A stretch of 64,000 nucleotides of DNA from assembly GCA_004380135.1 (NCBI GenBank), contig QXCR01000020.1, forward strand, positions 210,656 to 274,655, written 5' to 3'. This stretch comes from Stemphylium vesicarium (taxonomy: Eukaryota > Ascomycota > Dothideomycetes > Pleosporales > Pleosporaceae). The position numbers were made by a program, and so were the translations under genes. This document shows positions 10,941 to 20,693 of this stretch, one piece after another. Every line of letters starts with the position of its first letter. Within the stretch, counting starts at the first letter, position 1. Below the pieces are notes generated by a model. The model saw nothing but the letters and a program-made list of their open reading frames with translations, was not told the DNA's origin and ran no database searches.

Positions 10941-11712
10941 ATGTCGTCCCCGCCATCAGGTTCGGTCCCCGCAAAGCCCACTAGCTTGATCGGCAAGTTA
11001 TTCGAAAAGGGCAAGCGTCTCCCCGCGGGCAAGCTCAAAGAGCTTGTCGCAGAAGAGAAGAACATTCGCGAGCGGATCGCTAGCGATCATGCTGAGAAGG
11101 GGTATCATGCGCTTTTGTATGCAAAGCTGCTGTGTTAGGAGAAGGATTCAGATTTGTTGAGTGAGAAGTGGAGTGTTTGGGAGGAGGCGAAGAGGTGGGA
11201 AGAGGCGAGCAGAACGGAGGAGAAGACGGCACGGTTTCAAGCAGTGGTGGAGAAGAAGAAGAAGAAGAGAGGGGAGAGGGATGAGGAAGAAGGAGGTGAA
11301 AGAAGATGAGGAAGAGAAGGAGGAGAGTGCGCTTATACTGACGTCTAGAAAAGACAGTTTCGCCATTGAGACTGCGACTCCAGTCACATCCAAACCCATA
11401 GCCACCGCCAACCCCCCAATTCCTCCTGCTGGCCCATACATCTTCGCCGATCACCACCCTCACTGCCATCCAACGTGTGCCTCCCCTCTCCTTCACCCCC
11501 GCAAACCCTGCCCAGCCCTACTGAGAGAGAAAAAGCGCCTCGCAGAGGAAGCCCTCGCCGCCTTACGCCTAGCCAAGCGGCGGGGACGCACACTCTACAC
11601 CCCGAAAGTCGGCGACTGGAAATGCGTATGCGAATATGTAGCTGAGAACGGCAGAGATGGCGTGTTGGAGGAGGGAGGTGCGCGAACCGAGTCAGAGGCA
11701 GAAGAATGCTAG
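10941..11712 (+). pseudogene. Hypothetical Lys/Glu-rich protein gene, apparently interrupted
   Basis: A protein-like frame starts at 10941 (MSSPPSGSVPAKPTSLIGKL) and runs 65 codons to a TAG at 11136-11138. The same frame continues with protein-like content (KWSVWEEAKRWEEASRTEE) to about 11,280, where a Lys/Glu-rich stretch changes frame. A second frame then carries on to 11,712 (SFAIETATPVTSKPIATANP ... KVGDWKCVCEYVAENG). I could not find an intron that removes the TAG and repairs the frame. Either the gene is decayed, or there is a sequence error or a splice I missed. Function unknown. Confidence 0.35.
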
Positions 11713-12330
11713 GTTTTTTTGCTACGCACAAGGGATATTGGTATGAGAGGGGTAGGAAGTGGAACTGAGATTTTTGAGGAGACGGGGCGGGTGGAAGCAT
11801 ACCGAGGTATTGGAGTCGACCTTTCCGTGTATAGTCTCGAGCTGGGGCTTGGGCATTGATTAGCATACGCGGAGTTCGTATGCACTTGGCCTGTGAATAA
11901 TACCAGCGAACTTTTACCGTTCATTCCAGTTCCTGCCTCCTTTCCAAAGGCGTGATCACTTGCGCCAGATCTAAAGCTCGATGAGTTTCGAACAAATGAG
12001 AATAGCGATGTTGTAACAACGGCAAGGCTGGCAACCATGGTACTGATTCAAAAATGTGAGGCAAAGCTAACGTACTGCGTGCCTTTGATCTATTTGCCAT
12101 AAGCTTATTGGTCTTGCCTGCGAGAGCGTACTGATAGGAATAAGTGCGTGGTGATTCACTTCGCTCTTACCTTCACTTCCACCTTTCTACAATAACACCC
12201 ACCCACAAAGCCCACCTAATTACGCTATATCAATCCCATTGCACCTAGTGTATATATATACCGATAACTTCAAGATACTTCTGTCAAAAGCGACGTGGTG
12301 GTCGGTCGAGTTGGCCCACGTTCGACTCCG

Positions 12331-12370
12331 GGCTCGGGCAGTTTTCTCCGGGCTCGGGCAGTTTTCTCCG
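12331..12370. repeat. Perfect 20-bp tandem duplication
   Basis: The unit GGCTCGGGCAGTTTTCTCCG occurs twice in direct succession (12331-12350 and 12351-12370). It is preceded by CTCCG, so the repeat extends slightly to the left. Confidence 0.9.
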
Positions 12371-12477
12371 GATAGGCATGGCGCCAAGATTGTATGTAGG
12401 GTATGACACCCAGAATGTTCCTTTTTTGCACCTACTCTTATCGTATTCACGAACATCAATATTTTCCCTTTTCTTTC

Positions 12478-12780
12478 TTGACAGGTGACTTTAACGCTAC
12501 AGCGGGAGATTTCACAACGCAGTTAGAGTCGTGGTAGAAAAGAAAAAGTGGTAAAGATGGTATACGTAACATCTTGGACACGGTTACGACGAGTGGTATA
12601 CAAGATTTATGGAATAGTGCTTCATTTTGTGTCGTTAAAAGAGACGATATAGAGGAAATGACTAAGATGAGAAAAACATCGTGTTACTTTAAAATGTTCA
12701 ATTCCAATGTTAGACTACTAATACACACATCTAAACACTGTGACGCTACTATTTTCCCAAAACGCCAATTCCACATGTAA
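12478..12780 (+). pseudogene. Possible fragment of an endonuclease-like open frame
   Basis: One frame reads FLTGDFNATAGDFTTQLESW, then a TAG, then continues through GIRNILDTVTTSGIQDLW to a stop at 12780. GDFN is seen in the endonuclease/exonuclease/phosphatase fold used by LINE retrotransposons, and the local base composition is more AT-rich than neighbouring genes. The evidence is thin, and the match could be chance. Confidence 0.22.
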
Positions 12781-12851
12781 CCGAAAGAAAGCTTGATACC
12801 CGTTAGAATGTCGGCAACGACGAAAGCAACAGCTCAGAGTGCTTTCCACTC

Positions 12852-13390
12852 CTACTTCTCCTTCTCCTCCACCTTATCCTGCGCTTCCTTCTCCTTAGCT
12901 ATAGCTTCCTCCGCCTCCTCCGCCTCCTCTGCTTTAGCCTCCGTCTCCTCATCCATGTTAGCTTCATTCTCCTTATCCTGCACTTTAGCTTCAGTTTCCT
13001 TGTCCTCTGCCATGGCCTCATCCTCAATAACCCGCACCTTTTCCTGATCCTCCTTTCCCATGGCTTTCACGTCCTTCGCCTCTTTCGCCTCCTCTGCTTT
13101 AGCCTCAGTCTCGCCTTCGACATTAGCCTCAGCCTCCGTCTCTTCTATGTCGGCCTTGGTCTGCTTCTCCTGCGGCTTGGCCTCATCTTCGATGACCTGA
13201 GTTTGAGCCTGAGCTGCCTTTTCCCGGGCCATGGCTTCTTCGACCTCAGCCATGGCTTCGTCGAAGTCGTCGTCGTCATCATCCTCGGGCTTGGCCTTGG
13301 CCTCGTCGACCTTGGTATCCACTGCTTTAGCAGCCACTGGCTTAGCATCCTCAACTTTGACACTAGACTTCTCGACCTTGGCATCGACGT
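12852..13390 (-). repeat. Degenerate Glu/Ala/Lys codon repeats in the UNG 3' coding region
   Basis: The DNA is built of short GAG/GCC/AAG/GCT runs, seen on the plus strand as CTCCTCCGCC and CTTAGCCTC-type tracts. The repetition is imperfect, with period near 3-6 codons. It encodes the charged tail of the glycosylase and is likely prone to length variation. Confidence 0.65.
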
Positions 13391-14404
13391 TGAGATCCCA
13401 GTCGATACCGCCGTCCTTGCCATAGCGCTGCTCAAGCCACTCGTTGCACTTGCGGAAGTGTCCGCAGTCAAACTAAACACTCTCTCGTTAGCCACAACCC
13501 CATCTAAATGCTTCCAGAGACGAAAAACAAACAAACTTACAAACCCCCTCGACGCACTGAGCGGACTGGGATGCACACTCTTGAGCACCAAATGCCTGTC
13601 CGTCGGAATCCCCGCCATACGCTTCTGCGCGGGACTCCCCCAGGCCAGAAACACAACACCATTCGTCCGTACTTTGGCCACGGTATCAATGACCTTCTGC
13701 ATGAGCATCTCCCAACCGCGGTTCGAGTGCGAATTCGGCTCGTTCTTGCGCACGGTCAGACATGTGTTGATGAGCAGGACACCGCGGTCCGCCCAGGGCG
13801 TCAGTAAGCCGCCACGGTTGGGCGGCGCCTTGTAGTCTGGATACTCTTTCTTGAGTGCTTTGTAGATGTTTTGGAGAGAAGGGGGAGCCGGGGCGGGCGG
13901 CCGGATGGAGAAGCAAAGGCCGTGGGCTTGGTTGGGGTTGTGGTAGGGGTCTTGGCCTGTTATTACGACTTTGACTGTAGGCAGGGGAGTGTGTCGGGAC
14001 CTATTCCATATCTTGTCAGTCATCTTTTGCGTAGCGATCGTGGAAGGATTGAGTACGTACCATGAATACACATCTTCCATAGGTGGATAGATTGGTTTCG
14101 GCCCCGCCAGTTCCTTCTTCAAAAACCGCTTCAGCTCCAGGAACTGCGGCGTCACAAGCACGTCCTTGAGATGCGGAAGCCAACTCTCATGCAATGTATC
14201 GAGTTCCAACTTCAGCAAGTCCTTCTGCTCATCGCTGAGGGCAGCAACCCACGCGTCGCGATCGAACTTGGCGGCGGCCGCAGTCTGTTTCGGTTTCGCA
14301 GCGTCTGCCTTGGGTGCGCCGAAGAAAGACGTGATGCTGGCATTTTGCTTTGGCTTCTTAGACGCGTCGGTGACGGCGGCGGTGGTTTTGCGCTTGAGAC
14401 TCAT
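12852..14404 (-). CDS. UNG1: Uracil-DNA glycosylase (UNG family) with long acidic C-terminal tail
   Basis: Exons 14404-14061, 14000-13541 and 13472-12852 give 474 aa with consistent phases. Introns are 60 and 68 nt. Near the N-terminus, NASITSFF (residues 21-28) resembles a PCNA-binding PIP box after a basic stretch. The catalytic water-activating loop is GQDPYH (Asp132, His135), and the HPSPLSA loop has His258. UNG removes uracil from DNA to start base-excision repair. The catalytic domain ends around residue 295. A further ~175 residues are almost entirely Glu, Ala, Lys, Asp and Val in degenerate repeats (EAKAEEAKEAKD, EDEAMAEDKETEAK). I know of no such tail in UNG enzymes of other groups. 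The start was chosen at MSLKRK because the PIP box follows directly. Divergent from the con-10-like gene. Confidence 0.93.
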
Positions 14405-15053
14405 GGCTGCTGCTGCTGCGGCGTCAATTTGGTGTGGAAGATAATTATGAGGAGTATGCAGTAAGAGTGCTAAAGAGCGTAGAATGAACAGGTGGGGATT
14501 GATCGCGTTCCTGGATCCCTTCAATGCCCCAGCCTCAGGCAAACTCGCGTATCCCTGCGTGACGTCGAAGAAGGTCATTTCCGCCCCCGGTCCAATCTGA
14601 TTGGTCACGCCCACCCACGCTTTCACGTGAGTGCGCGACACGCGTCTGAACCACGTGCCATGACATCACAGCTTCGCCCTGACACAGTCTGAGACAGACC
14701 ACACCCAAGGGTGCAAAAACAGGCTACAACGACTTTCCCCGCCATGGTGACTGTTTGTCCGGAGCGAATAAGATGTGAAAAAACGAGTTTGATCTGCGCT
14801 ACCGTGACCGGAAAGGTGGAGACGCCAGTCTTTATGCCGTTGCACAGGTAGGCGCGCTGCCCGCAATAGTGACGTGATGTTGCCTGGGGAAAGCAAACAG
14901 GTGAGTTTTAGGTGAGGAGGGGGCATGTACATATAAACGGAAGGGTCTTTGCTGTTGTCAACTTTCCCTCTTCTTCTCTCACCAACTTTACTTTCAACTT
15001 CAACTTCATCTAGTATCCCAACCCCAACATCAACCTCATCACCTTCCGTCAAA
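14405..15053. promoter_or_regulatory. Divergent promoter UNG1 / con-10-like gene
   Basis: An AGGGG stress-response element lies at 14919-14923 and a TATAAA box at 14933-14938, about 120 nt upstream of the con-10-like ATG and in its orientation. A CACGTG E-box lies near 14652. STRE plus TATA fits a stress-inducible gene; binding itself is inferred. Confidence 0.5.
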
Positions 15054-15583
15054 ATGTCCTCAACCAACCCCGCAAACTTCGCAAACATGCCCAAAGACGA
15101 GCTCAGAGACATTGCCGCAAAGGGCGGTCACGCCTCCCACGGCGCCACTTCAACCTCATCCTCTGCTACCAGCGACGTCAGCGAACCAGGCCGTAACCCC
15201 GACGGTACATTCACAAAAGGCTCCAACCTCGCCAGCGAACTAGGTGCCCAAGGCGGTCACGCCTCCCACGGCTCTACCACCTCAACCACCACTTCCACCA
15301 GCGAGCCAGGCCGCAACCCCGACGGCACATTCACAAAAGGCTCAGAAGTAGCGAGTGAACTCGGTGCCAAAGGTGGTCATTTATCGCATGGCGCACAGGA
15401 TGGCAGCAGCAGCAGCAGTGGAACCCAGGAGGCAGGCGTAAGTTTTGCTCAACACCTAGACTTGAACTGCGATGGGCGGATTAGACTAACTGGTATCGTC
15501 AGCGCAACCCGGATGGCACATTCAAAAAGGGAGGTGAACTTGCTTCTGAGCTTGGTACCCAAGGCGGCCACGCTTCACACTAG
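15054..15583 (+). CDS. con-10/KGG-repeat stress protein
   Basis: Exons 15054-15437 and 15503-15583 encode 154 aa. The protein is made of repeats of GRNPDGTFTKGS...ASELGAQGGHASHG. Three such units are visible, separated by Ser/Thr-rich linkers (SSSATSDVSEP, STTSTTTSTSEP). This is the KGG/GsiB-type hydrophilic repeat found in bacterial general-stress proteins and in fungal conidiation protein CON-10. Such proteins are very hydrophilic and accumulate in desiccation, conidia or stress. The intron is 65 nt (GTAAGT...GTCAG) and falls just before the last repeat. Molecular function is unproven in the family. Confidence 0.85.
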
Positions 15584-15982
15584 GTTGAAAATGAACACGT
15601 ATGAGTAGTTCTATACGGATTGCGGGAAATGCTTGAGATAAGGAAAGGCGGATGGGGCGAGTGAGCGAGCGACAGGCACTTATGTACCCATGGGCTAGCT
15701 TTCCTCTTTTAACGAGACTTATGAAATGAAAAAATGGATGGTACAAACAAGACTCCCTTAACACTTATCGTGGTGCTTGTGAACTATAAAATGAGCTGCA
15801 AGAGAAAGTTGGTTCTTCACATCTCCATCAACACACCTCATCAGAGCATAATTTCATCATTTTCTACTCATAGTACGCTATACGCACATTCTAACACGTC
15901 GTCGTCCGTCCACATCGACTAGACATCTTCCAAACTGGGCACTTATTATCCCCGCAGTATACTCGTCATCAACACAAAAAAC
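15584..15982. other. Intergenic, convergent 3' ends
   Basis: Lies between the con-10-like gene (plus) and eIF2A (minus), which converge. No gene seen. Confidence 0.6.
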
Positions 15983-18359
15983 CTATCCAGCATAACCAAG
16001 AGCATCCAGCTCCTTCTTGATCTGAACCTCGGTACTAATCTTCTTGACCTGAGTATCCTCAAGCTTCTCTCCACCAGCTTGTCTCATCTTCAGCTCATCA
16101 ATGGCACGCATCTTCTTGAGCAGACCACGAATCTTCTTGTCCTGGGGACCGCCATCACCAGGGCTAGTAACCGTGAGATCAGGCGGGGGACCCTGGCTTT
16201 CAGTCTTGATGGGCGCAGGAGCCTGGGGAGGAGCCTGCTGACGAGGGTTCGGTCCGCGGGGTCCATCCTGTCTAGCTTGACGGTTGGGGCTGTTTCCAAA
16301 GTTACGGGCTTGGCTAGGGCTCCTTCCCTGCTGCTCGTAGCCGCTCTTGCTGCGACTGCGCTGGCGACGCTCCGGGCTACGGCCAGCACCGGTTCCGTTT
16401 GCGGGGGCACCGTCGGCACCCAGACCAGCAGCCTTGTCGGCAGCCTCGCGAGCCTTCTTGGCCTCTCGCTTCTTCTTGTTCTTGAGGGCGGCCTTGGAGA
16501 GCTCGCCATCGCCGTCTTGAGCACCAGTAAGGCTGACGCCCCCACCAGGGGCGGCGCCCGGAGGAAGAGACTCGGCACTCTCCGCACCAGGGATCTCACG
16601 ACGACGCGGCTTTCCGAAGCCATTGGCGAAACCGACATTCGTGGACGAGATGCCCGTGTTGGAGTAGGCGGCGCCCCCCTCATCCTCACGCTTGAAGTGC
16701 AGGGGGGTAGCTGTTCCACGCGCGCCGGGAGGGCGGTAGGCACCGGCAGGCTTGGAAGGTGTCTTCTGAGTGCTCAGGTATGCGAGGGCCGACGGATGTG
16801 GAGTCGGCACGGTCGACAAGGGGTCGGTGAGCGGGTGCATCGAGATTGGCTGAGGCCGCCAGATGACATGGTAGAGTTCGGCCATGTCCTCGTTGTACAT
16901 GAGGCCGCCGCTGACATGGTAGATACGGATACCGTTGTCAACGCGCAGACGAGGGCTAGTGGTTGCGGTAAGAATATGCTGACCATCCGGGCTCCACTCG
17001 CAGTATGTAGAGTTGGATGTCTTTACATGGCAGACCTTGGCGAAGTTCTTCTCCAGATCGTAAATGTCCATATCTCCAGCTAGATTGCCAAAACCAGCCA
17101 CGATGACGAAGCGACCGTGGGGACTAAAAAGGATGGTGTTTCGGGGACCCAGATCAAAGCTGTGCTGGGCGACTGCGCGCTGGTTGAAGATGGTCGTCTT
17201 CGCCGGCATGTAGCCGTAGGTAACACCAAACTCTTTCGAGTTGGGAGACCAGGAAACGTCGTGGATGGGGCCCTCCTTGTCTAGCTGGATGCGAGAATCG
17301 AATGTGCCATTGGCACTAAGAATGTACATGTTGGTCTCGCCGTAGTAGCTCTTGTTGGTCTTGTCGACCTCGGTCTGAGCCAGGACTATCAGGCTGGTAC
17401 CAAGATCGTTCCACTTCAGCTGGACCTTGTCACCCTTGAAGAAGGTCTTTTGCGATACGGGCTGGGCAAACTGGGGCACGGCGAAAACCTTGACAGCGGC
17501 GGGCATGCCCTTGCGCTCCGGCACAAAAACGGCAACTGAATGGTTCTTGCCAGGCGACAGGGCCATGTCCGTCACACCCTCGACGCGGAGCTTGTTCCAG
17601 GGGTTGCGCAAGTCGCTCGACTGGAAGAACTGCACCTCGTTTGTCACAACGCGGGCACAGAACTTCTCATCAGATGTGTACTGCAGGTTCCAGCCATTCT
17701 GGTTCTTCTGGACGTATTCGCCGATGACTGCTCGCGATCCGTCATCTTCGGCCTCGTCGGAGAGAGTTTTCCAGACCCTGAGGTTCTTTGTCGCATTTCC
17801 GTCCTCGTCCTTGGAGGGACGCTGCCATGTTATGAGGTAGGTGCCTAGCGGGGAGAAGCCGAGTTCGTAGACGTTCGGTGTGGGGAGCGTGGTGATGACA
17901 TGGCCTACCGAGGCGTCGATTACTGAGACCCTGGGAGAGTTAGCCTGTCTGTCATGATTGTGTAGCGACACGCGAGCGTTGAAGTGGGGCTTGGAAGGAT
18001 GACGAAGTGTCGGTACACGAACACAGTGCCTGATGGTACTCGCTGACCGCTTCACCAAGATGCCATCTCCGATTCCCGATCCGATATTCCCGTCTTCAAC
18101 GTTTGCAATGTATTGTAGGCGCTTACTGTTCAGGTGTTGCCCAGGCAAAGTACCGGCTGTCTGGCGAGTAGCAGCAGCAGCGAAGGTTGCCTTCTGGTCG
18201 CACGAATCCCGGAAGCGCCTCGTAGACGGGGGCAGCATTGAAGAGCCCGATGCCCTTGGCGGAACGGTCTGCAAATCTTGTTAGCGTGTTTCGACGCAAA
18301 CTCTCCTCATTCTCTCTCTCCTGGGCGCACGTACAAGCCAACTGTGTGGGAACAGCCAT
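15983..18359 (-). CDS. Eukaryotic translation initiation factor 2A (WD40)
   Basis: Exons 18359-18335, 18268-18127 and 17930-15983 give 704 aa. The short first exon encodes MAVPTQLA; splicing with the 66-nt intron (branch CTAAC, acceptor TTGCAG) yields the eIF2A-like LAYRSAKGIGLFNAAPVYE. Intron 2 is 196 nt. A seven-bladed WD40-type propeller covers about residues 30-450 (FSPHGRFVIVAGFGN, WSPDGQHILT). A Gly/Pro-rich basic region and a C-terminal helix (KIRGLLKKMRAIDELKMRQ) follow. eIF2A is a non-canonical initiation factor able to deliver initiator tRNA and bind 40S subunits. The acceptor 8 nt upstream would break the frame, so the later one was chosen. Confidence 0.92.
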
Positions 18360-19242
18360 GATAACTAGTCAAAGTCACAGGAAGTCGTACAGAGCGGGCG
18401 TGGGGCAAGTTGCTGGTGGTCGCGAAGTCTGGCTCAACGGCTTGAGCTCTCGGGTGAGTTGGCGATATAGGCAAGGCTAAGACAGGAACACGTCGGGTTG
18501 TGGGTATGGGTTCGAAAGCGTGACGTAGTTTCTGACGACTTTATGGGGCCAAGGGGGAGACTTTGGGCGCACTCAGCGGGCAACGGGCGGATGGAGAAGG
18601 GGAGGAGGAACACGCGTCAGGGAATTGAAGGGTGACCGTGTGACGGGCGTAGCAGGAGTGATGGAGGCCGTCGAGAAAGAAATCCGTGGGCATGCGCGCT
18701 AGTGCTCGGGGAAAATGCGGGCCGTTGGCGCTGCTTGACTGTGACATCAGCCTCGTCGGTGCTCATGACGCTTTGCATCAGTCTCATCACATTCACCAGC
18801 AGTCAAATTTTATCTGAAGAACGACACCTATAACTCGCCTCAGCATCTGATACTCGACGTCATTTTGTTTCTGGACCGCGCTTTGTGCCGGCTACGCTGA
18901 AGGATTCGAGATTACATGATCTGCACCAGCTTTACGGCTGACTAGTCGGTTGTCACATGAATCAATCTTACCACGTTGACAACAGACTTGTTATTGAAGT
19001 GTATTGTCAATTGGTGCTGAATATTGGTTGCCCAGAATAACCTCTCCCCAACAACATGTAATAGTTGGGCATCATGTGTCAGACGTGACTTGCCCAGTGC
19101 TGACGTCCATTGCACCATCTCATGTCTTATCGTTATCGCAACAGTAGCGCCCTTTCACAAGCTCCCGCACGCGAGCTCCATCCCAACTCCACAGACCCAT
19201 CGTAGCTTCCGCCCACCACCCTCTACGGGTCCTGCCGCCAAG
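18360..19242. other. Divergent promoter region eIF2A / ureidoglycolate lyase
   Basis: About 880 bp between divergent genes. A frame in phase with the downstream gene extends upstream to 19024, but its residues (CNSWASCVRRDL) show no relation to the family, so it is treated as leader. Confidence 0.5.
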
Positions 19243-20211
19243 ATGCCTACCTCGATGCCCGCCCCGTCCATTCGCATACCAATGGAGCTGCTCACTCCAA
19301 CGGCCTTTGCGCAATTCGGCACCGTCATCGAAAACCCAACTACATCACCGTCAGCGAAGCTTCCCATTCCACACCGCGTCCCGTCGCCCAAGGCTGTCTC
19401 CGCCAATCAGGGCTCTGCCACCAAGTACCTCGATGTCACCCACATGTCGAATCTGTATAGCCTCGCGCCGAGCAAGAAGCCGGCCAAAGCCGTCATGAAC
19501 ATGTTTGTCTGCTCGCCGCGCAATCTGCGACCACACGAGCCGAGTATGAGCATGCCAAGCTCCTGGGGTGACCTGGACTTGGATGAGGACGAGGATGAAG
19601 ACGGCAATGGCAACTACCAGAAGCAGCTCTTGGACGTCAACATCTTGGAGAGACACCCGTTCACTACACAAACATTCATACCTATGGGCTTGTCGCAACA
19701 AGAGCGACATACACAGTACCTTGTCATAGTCGCGCCGACCCTTCCCGCGAGCGCGTCGAGACGTCGCACAGGCAGAGCGCCTCCCTACCCCACACCACAT
19801 ATTGAGCGGAAGAGGAGTGTCATGGACATTTTTGCGCGTGCGAGACCCAGTCCGTATGCCAACGAAACAGCACCAGCACAGAGTCAGTTCTCGCGACTGC
19901 ATCCGTCTGCGAGACCAAAGGGGCCAGGTCTACCAGATCTCAAGAACCTCCGCGCCTTTGTTGCGAATGGCGCGCAAGCCGTGACGTACGGAGCCGGTAC
20001 ATGGCACGCGCCCATGATAGTCATCGGAGATCGCCCCATAGATTTCGTCGTCGTGCAATTCGCAAACCAAGTAGGCAATGAAGATTGCCAGGAAATAGTA
20101 CTGAAGTCAGATAACACCGCTTCCGAGGGGGTCGTGGTCATGGTCGACACCGACTCGTCAGGTGCTGTACAAGTCAAGGCTGGTGTTGGTTCTGTAAAAG
20201 CCAAATTGTGA
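19243..20211 (+). CDS. Ureidoglycolate lyase (allantoin catabolism)
   Basis: A single exon of 322 aa starting MPTSMPAPSIRIPMELLTP with a good initiation context (CCAAGATGCC). Conserved features are LTPTAFAQFGTVIENP, FTTQTFIPMG, YLVIVAPTLP, LRAFVANGAQAVTYGAGTWH and RPIDFVVVQFAN. These form the ureidoglycolate hydrolase/lyase cupin, whose histidine-containing GTWHAP motif is visible. The enzyme splits ureidoglycolate into glyoxylate and urea, the last step of purine-ring nitrogen recovery. Two low-complexity inserts (DLDLDEDEDEDGNGN and a basic RRRTGRAPPYP stretch) make it longer than bacterial AllA. No other allantoin-pathway genes are adjacent. Confidence 0.85.
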   Translation: MPTSMPAPSIRIPMELLTPTAFAQFGTVIENPTTSPSAKLPIPHRVPSPKAVSANQGSATKYLDVTHMSNLYSLAPSKKPAKAVMNMFVCSPRNLRPHEPSMSMPSSWGDLDLDEDEDEDGNGNYQKQLLDVNILERHPFTTQTFIPMGLSQQERHTQYLVIVAPTLPASASRRRTGRAPPYPTPHIERKRSVMDIFARARPSPYANETAPAQSQFSRLHPSARPKGPGLPDLKNLRAFVANGAQAVTYGAGTWHAPMIVIGDRPIDFVVVQFANQVGNEDCQEIVLKSDNTASEGVVVMVDTDSSGAVQVKAGVGSVKAKL

Positions 20212-20693
20212 TGTATCAGGAGATAAAACTGTTGTGTATAACGAGTGATGGTTGATGCTTTATAGGGCAGCGCGTTCTTAACAGCCAGCTACTTATCTTA
20301 AGATGACAAAAATTGGTAGGATCTACTTGTACCTCATACCTCTAATCGTGTCTGCGCTTCCGAATGGTGGATCCGAGACAACCTTCCGTATGCAGGCATA
20401 TCTACGAGCCCCCACCCTCATTTCATTAGCCTCAACTCTAACGGCTCTACGAACCCATAAGAAGCATGCACGGGTGGTACGCGTCTCGCTTGTATCTCCA
20501 AAACGAAGTCATCAGGCCCCCCATCTACCGTGTCCTTGCCGCGCATGTTTTTAAAGCTTCAATAAGCTGAATGAACTGGATCTTCTCCCTTCTTCCTTCA
20601 CATCCATCCGCTGGGCCGTCTCTATTTTTTCTATTACAACATCTGGATGTAGAGCAATACCGTCAAGCTCCACAAAGCTACCCCACCATCACA
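20212..20693. other. Intergenic region
   Basis: About 480 bp. An in-phase upstream extension of the next gene (from 20571) lacks family-like residues and is treated as 5' leader. Nothing else seen. Confidence 0.5.

Larger units (their letters stand above)
11713..12851. other. Gene-poor stretch with short duplication and a possible old element fragment
   Basis: No intact gene. It contains the 20-bp tandem duplication at 12331-12370 and, from about 12478 to 12780, an AT-richer segment with one frame broken only by a TAG (see separate entries). Confidence 0.5.

Noticed and set aside
12270..12342. A tRNA-like T-arm (GTTCGACTCC followed by GGGCTCGGGCA).
   Set aside because: No matching 5' acceptor strand, D-arm or anticodon arm upstream within tRNA length, so no cloverleaf can be drawn.
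16079..17083. 334-codon plus-strand frame under eIF2A.
   Set aside because: Antisense shadow; the eIF2A frame is clearly conserved and the plus frame is composition-biased.
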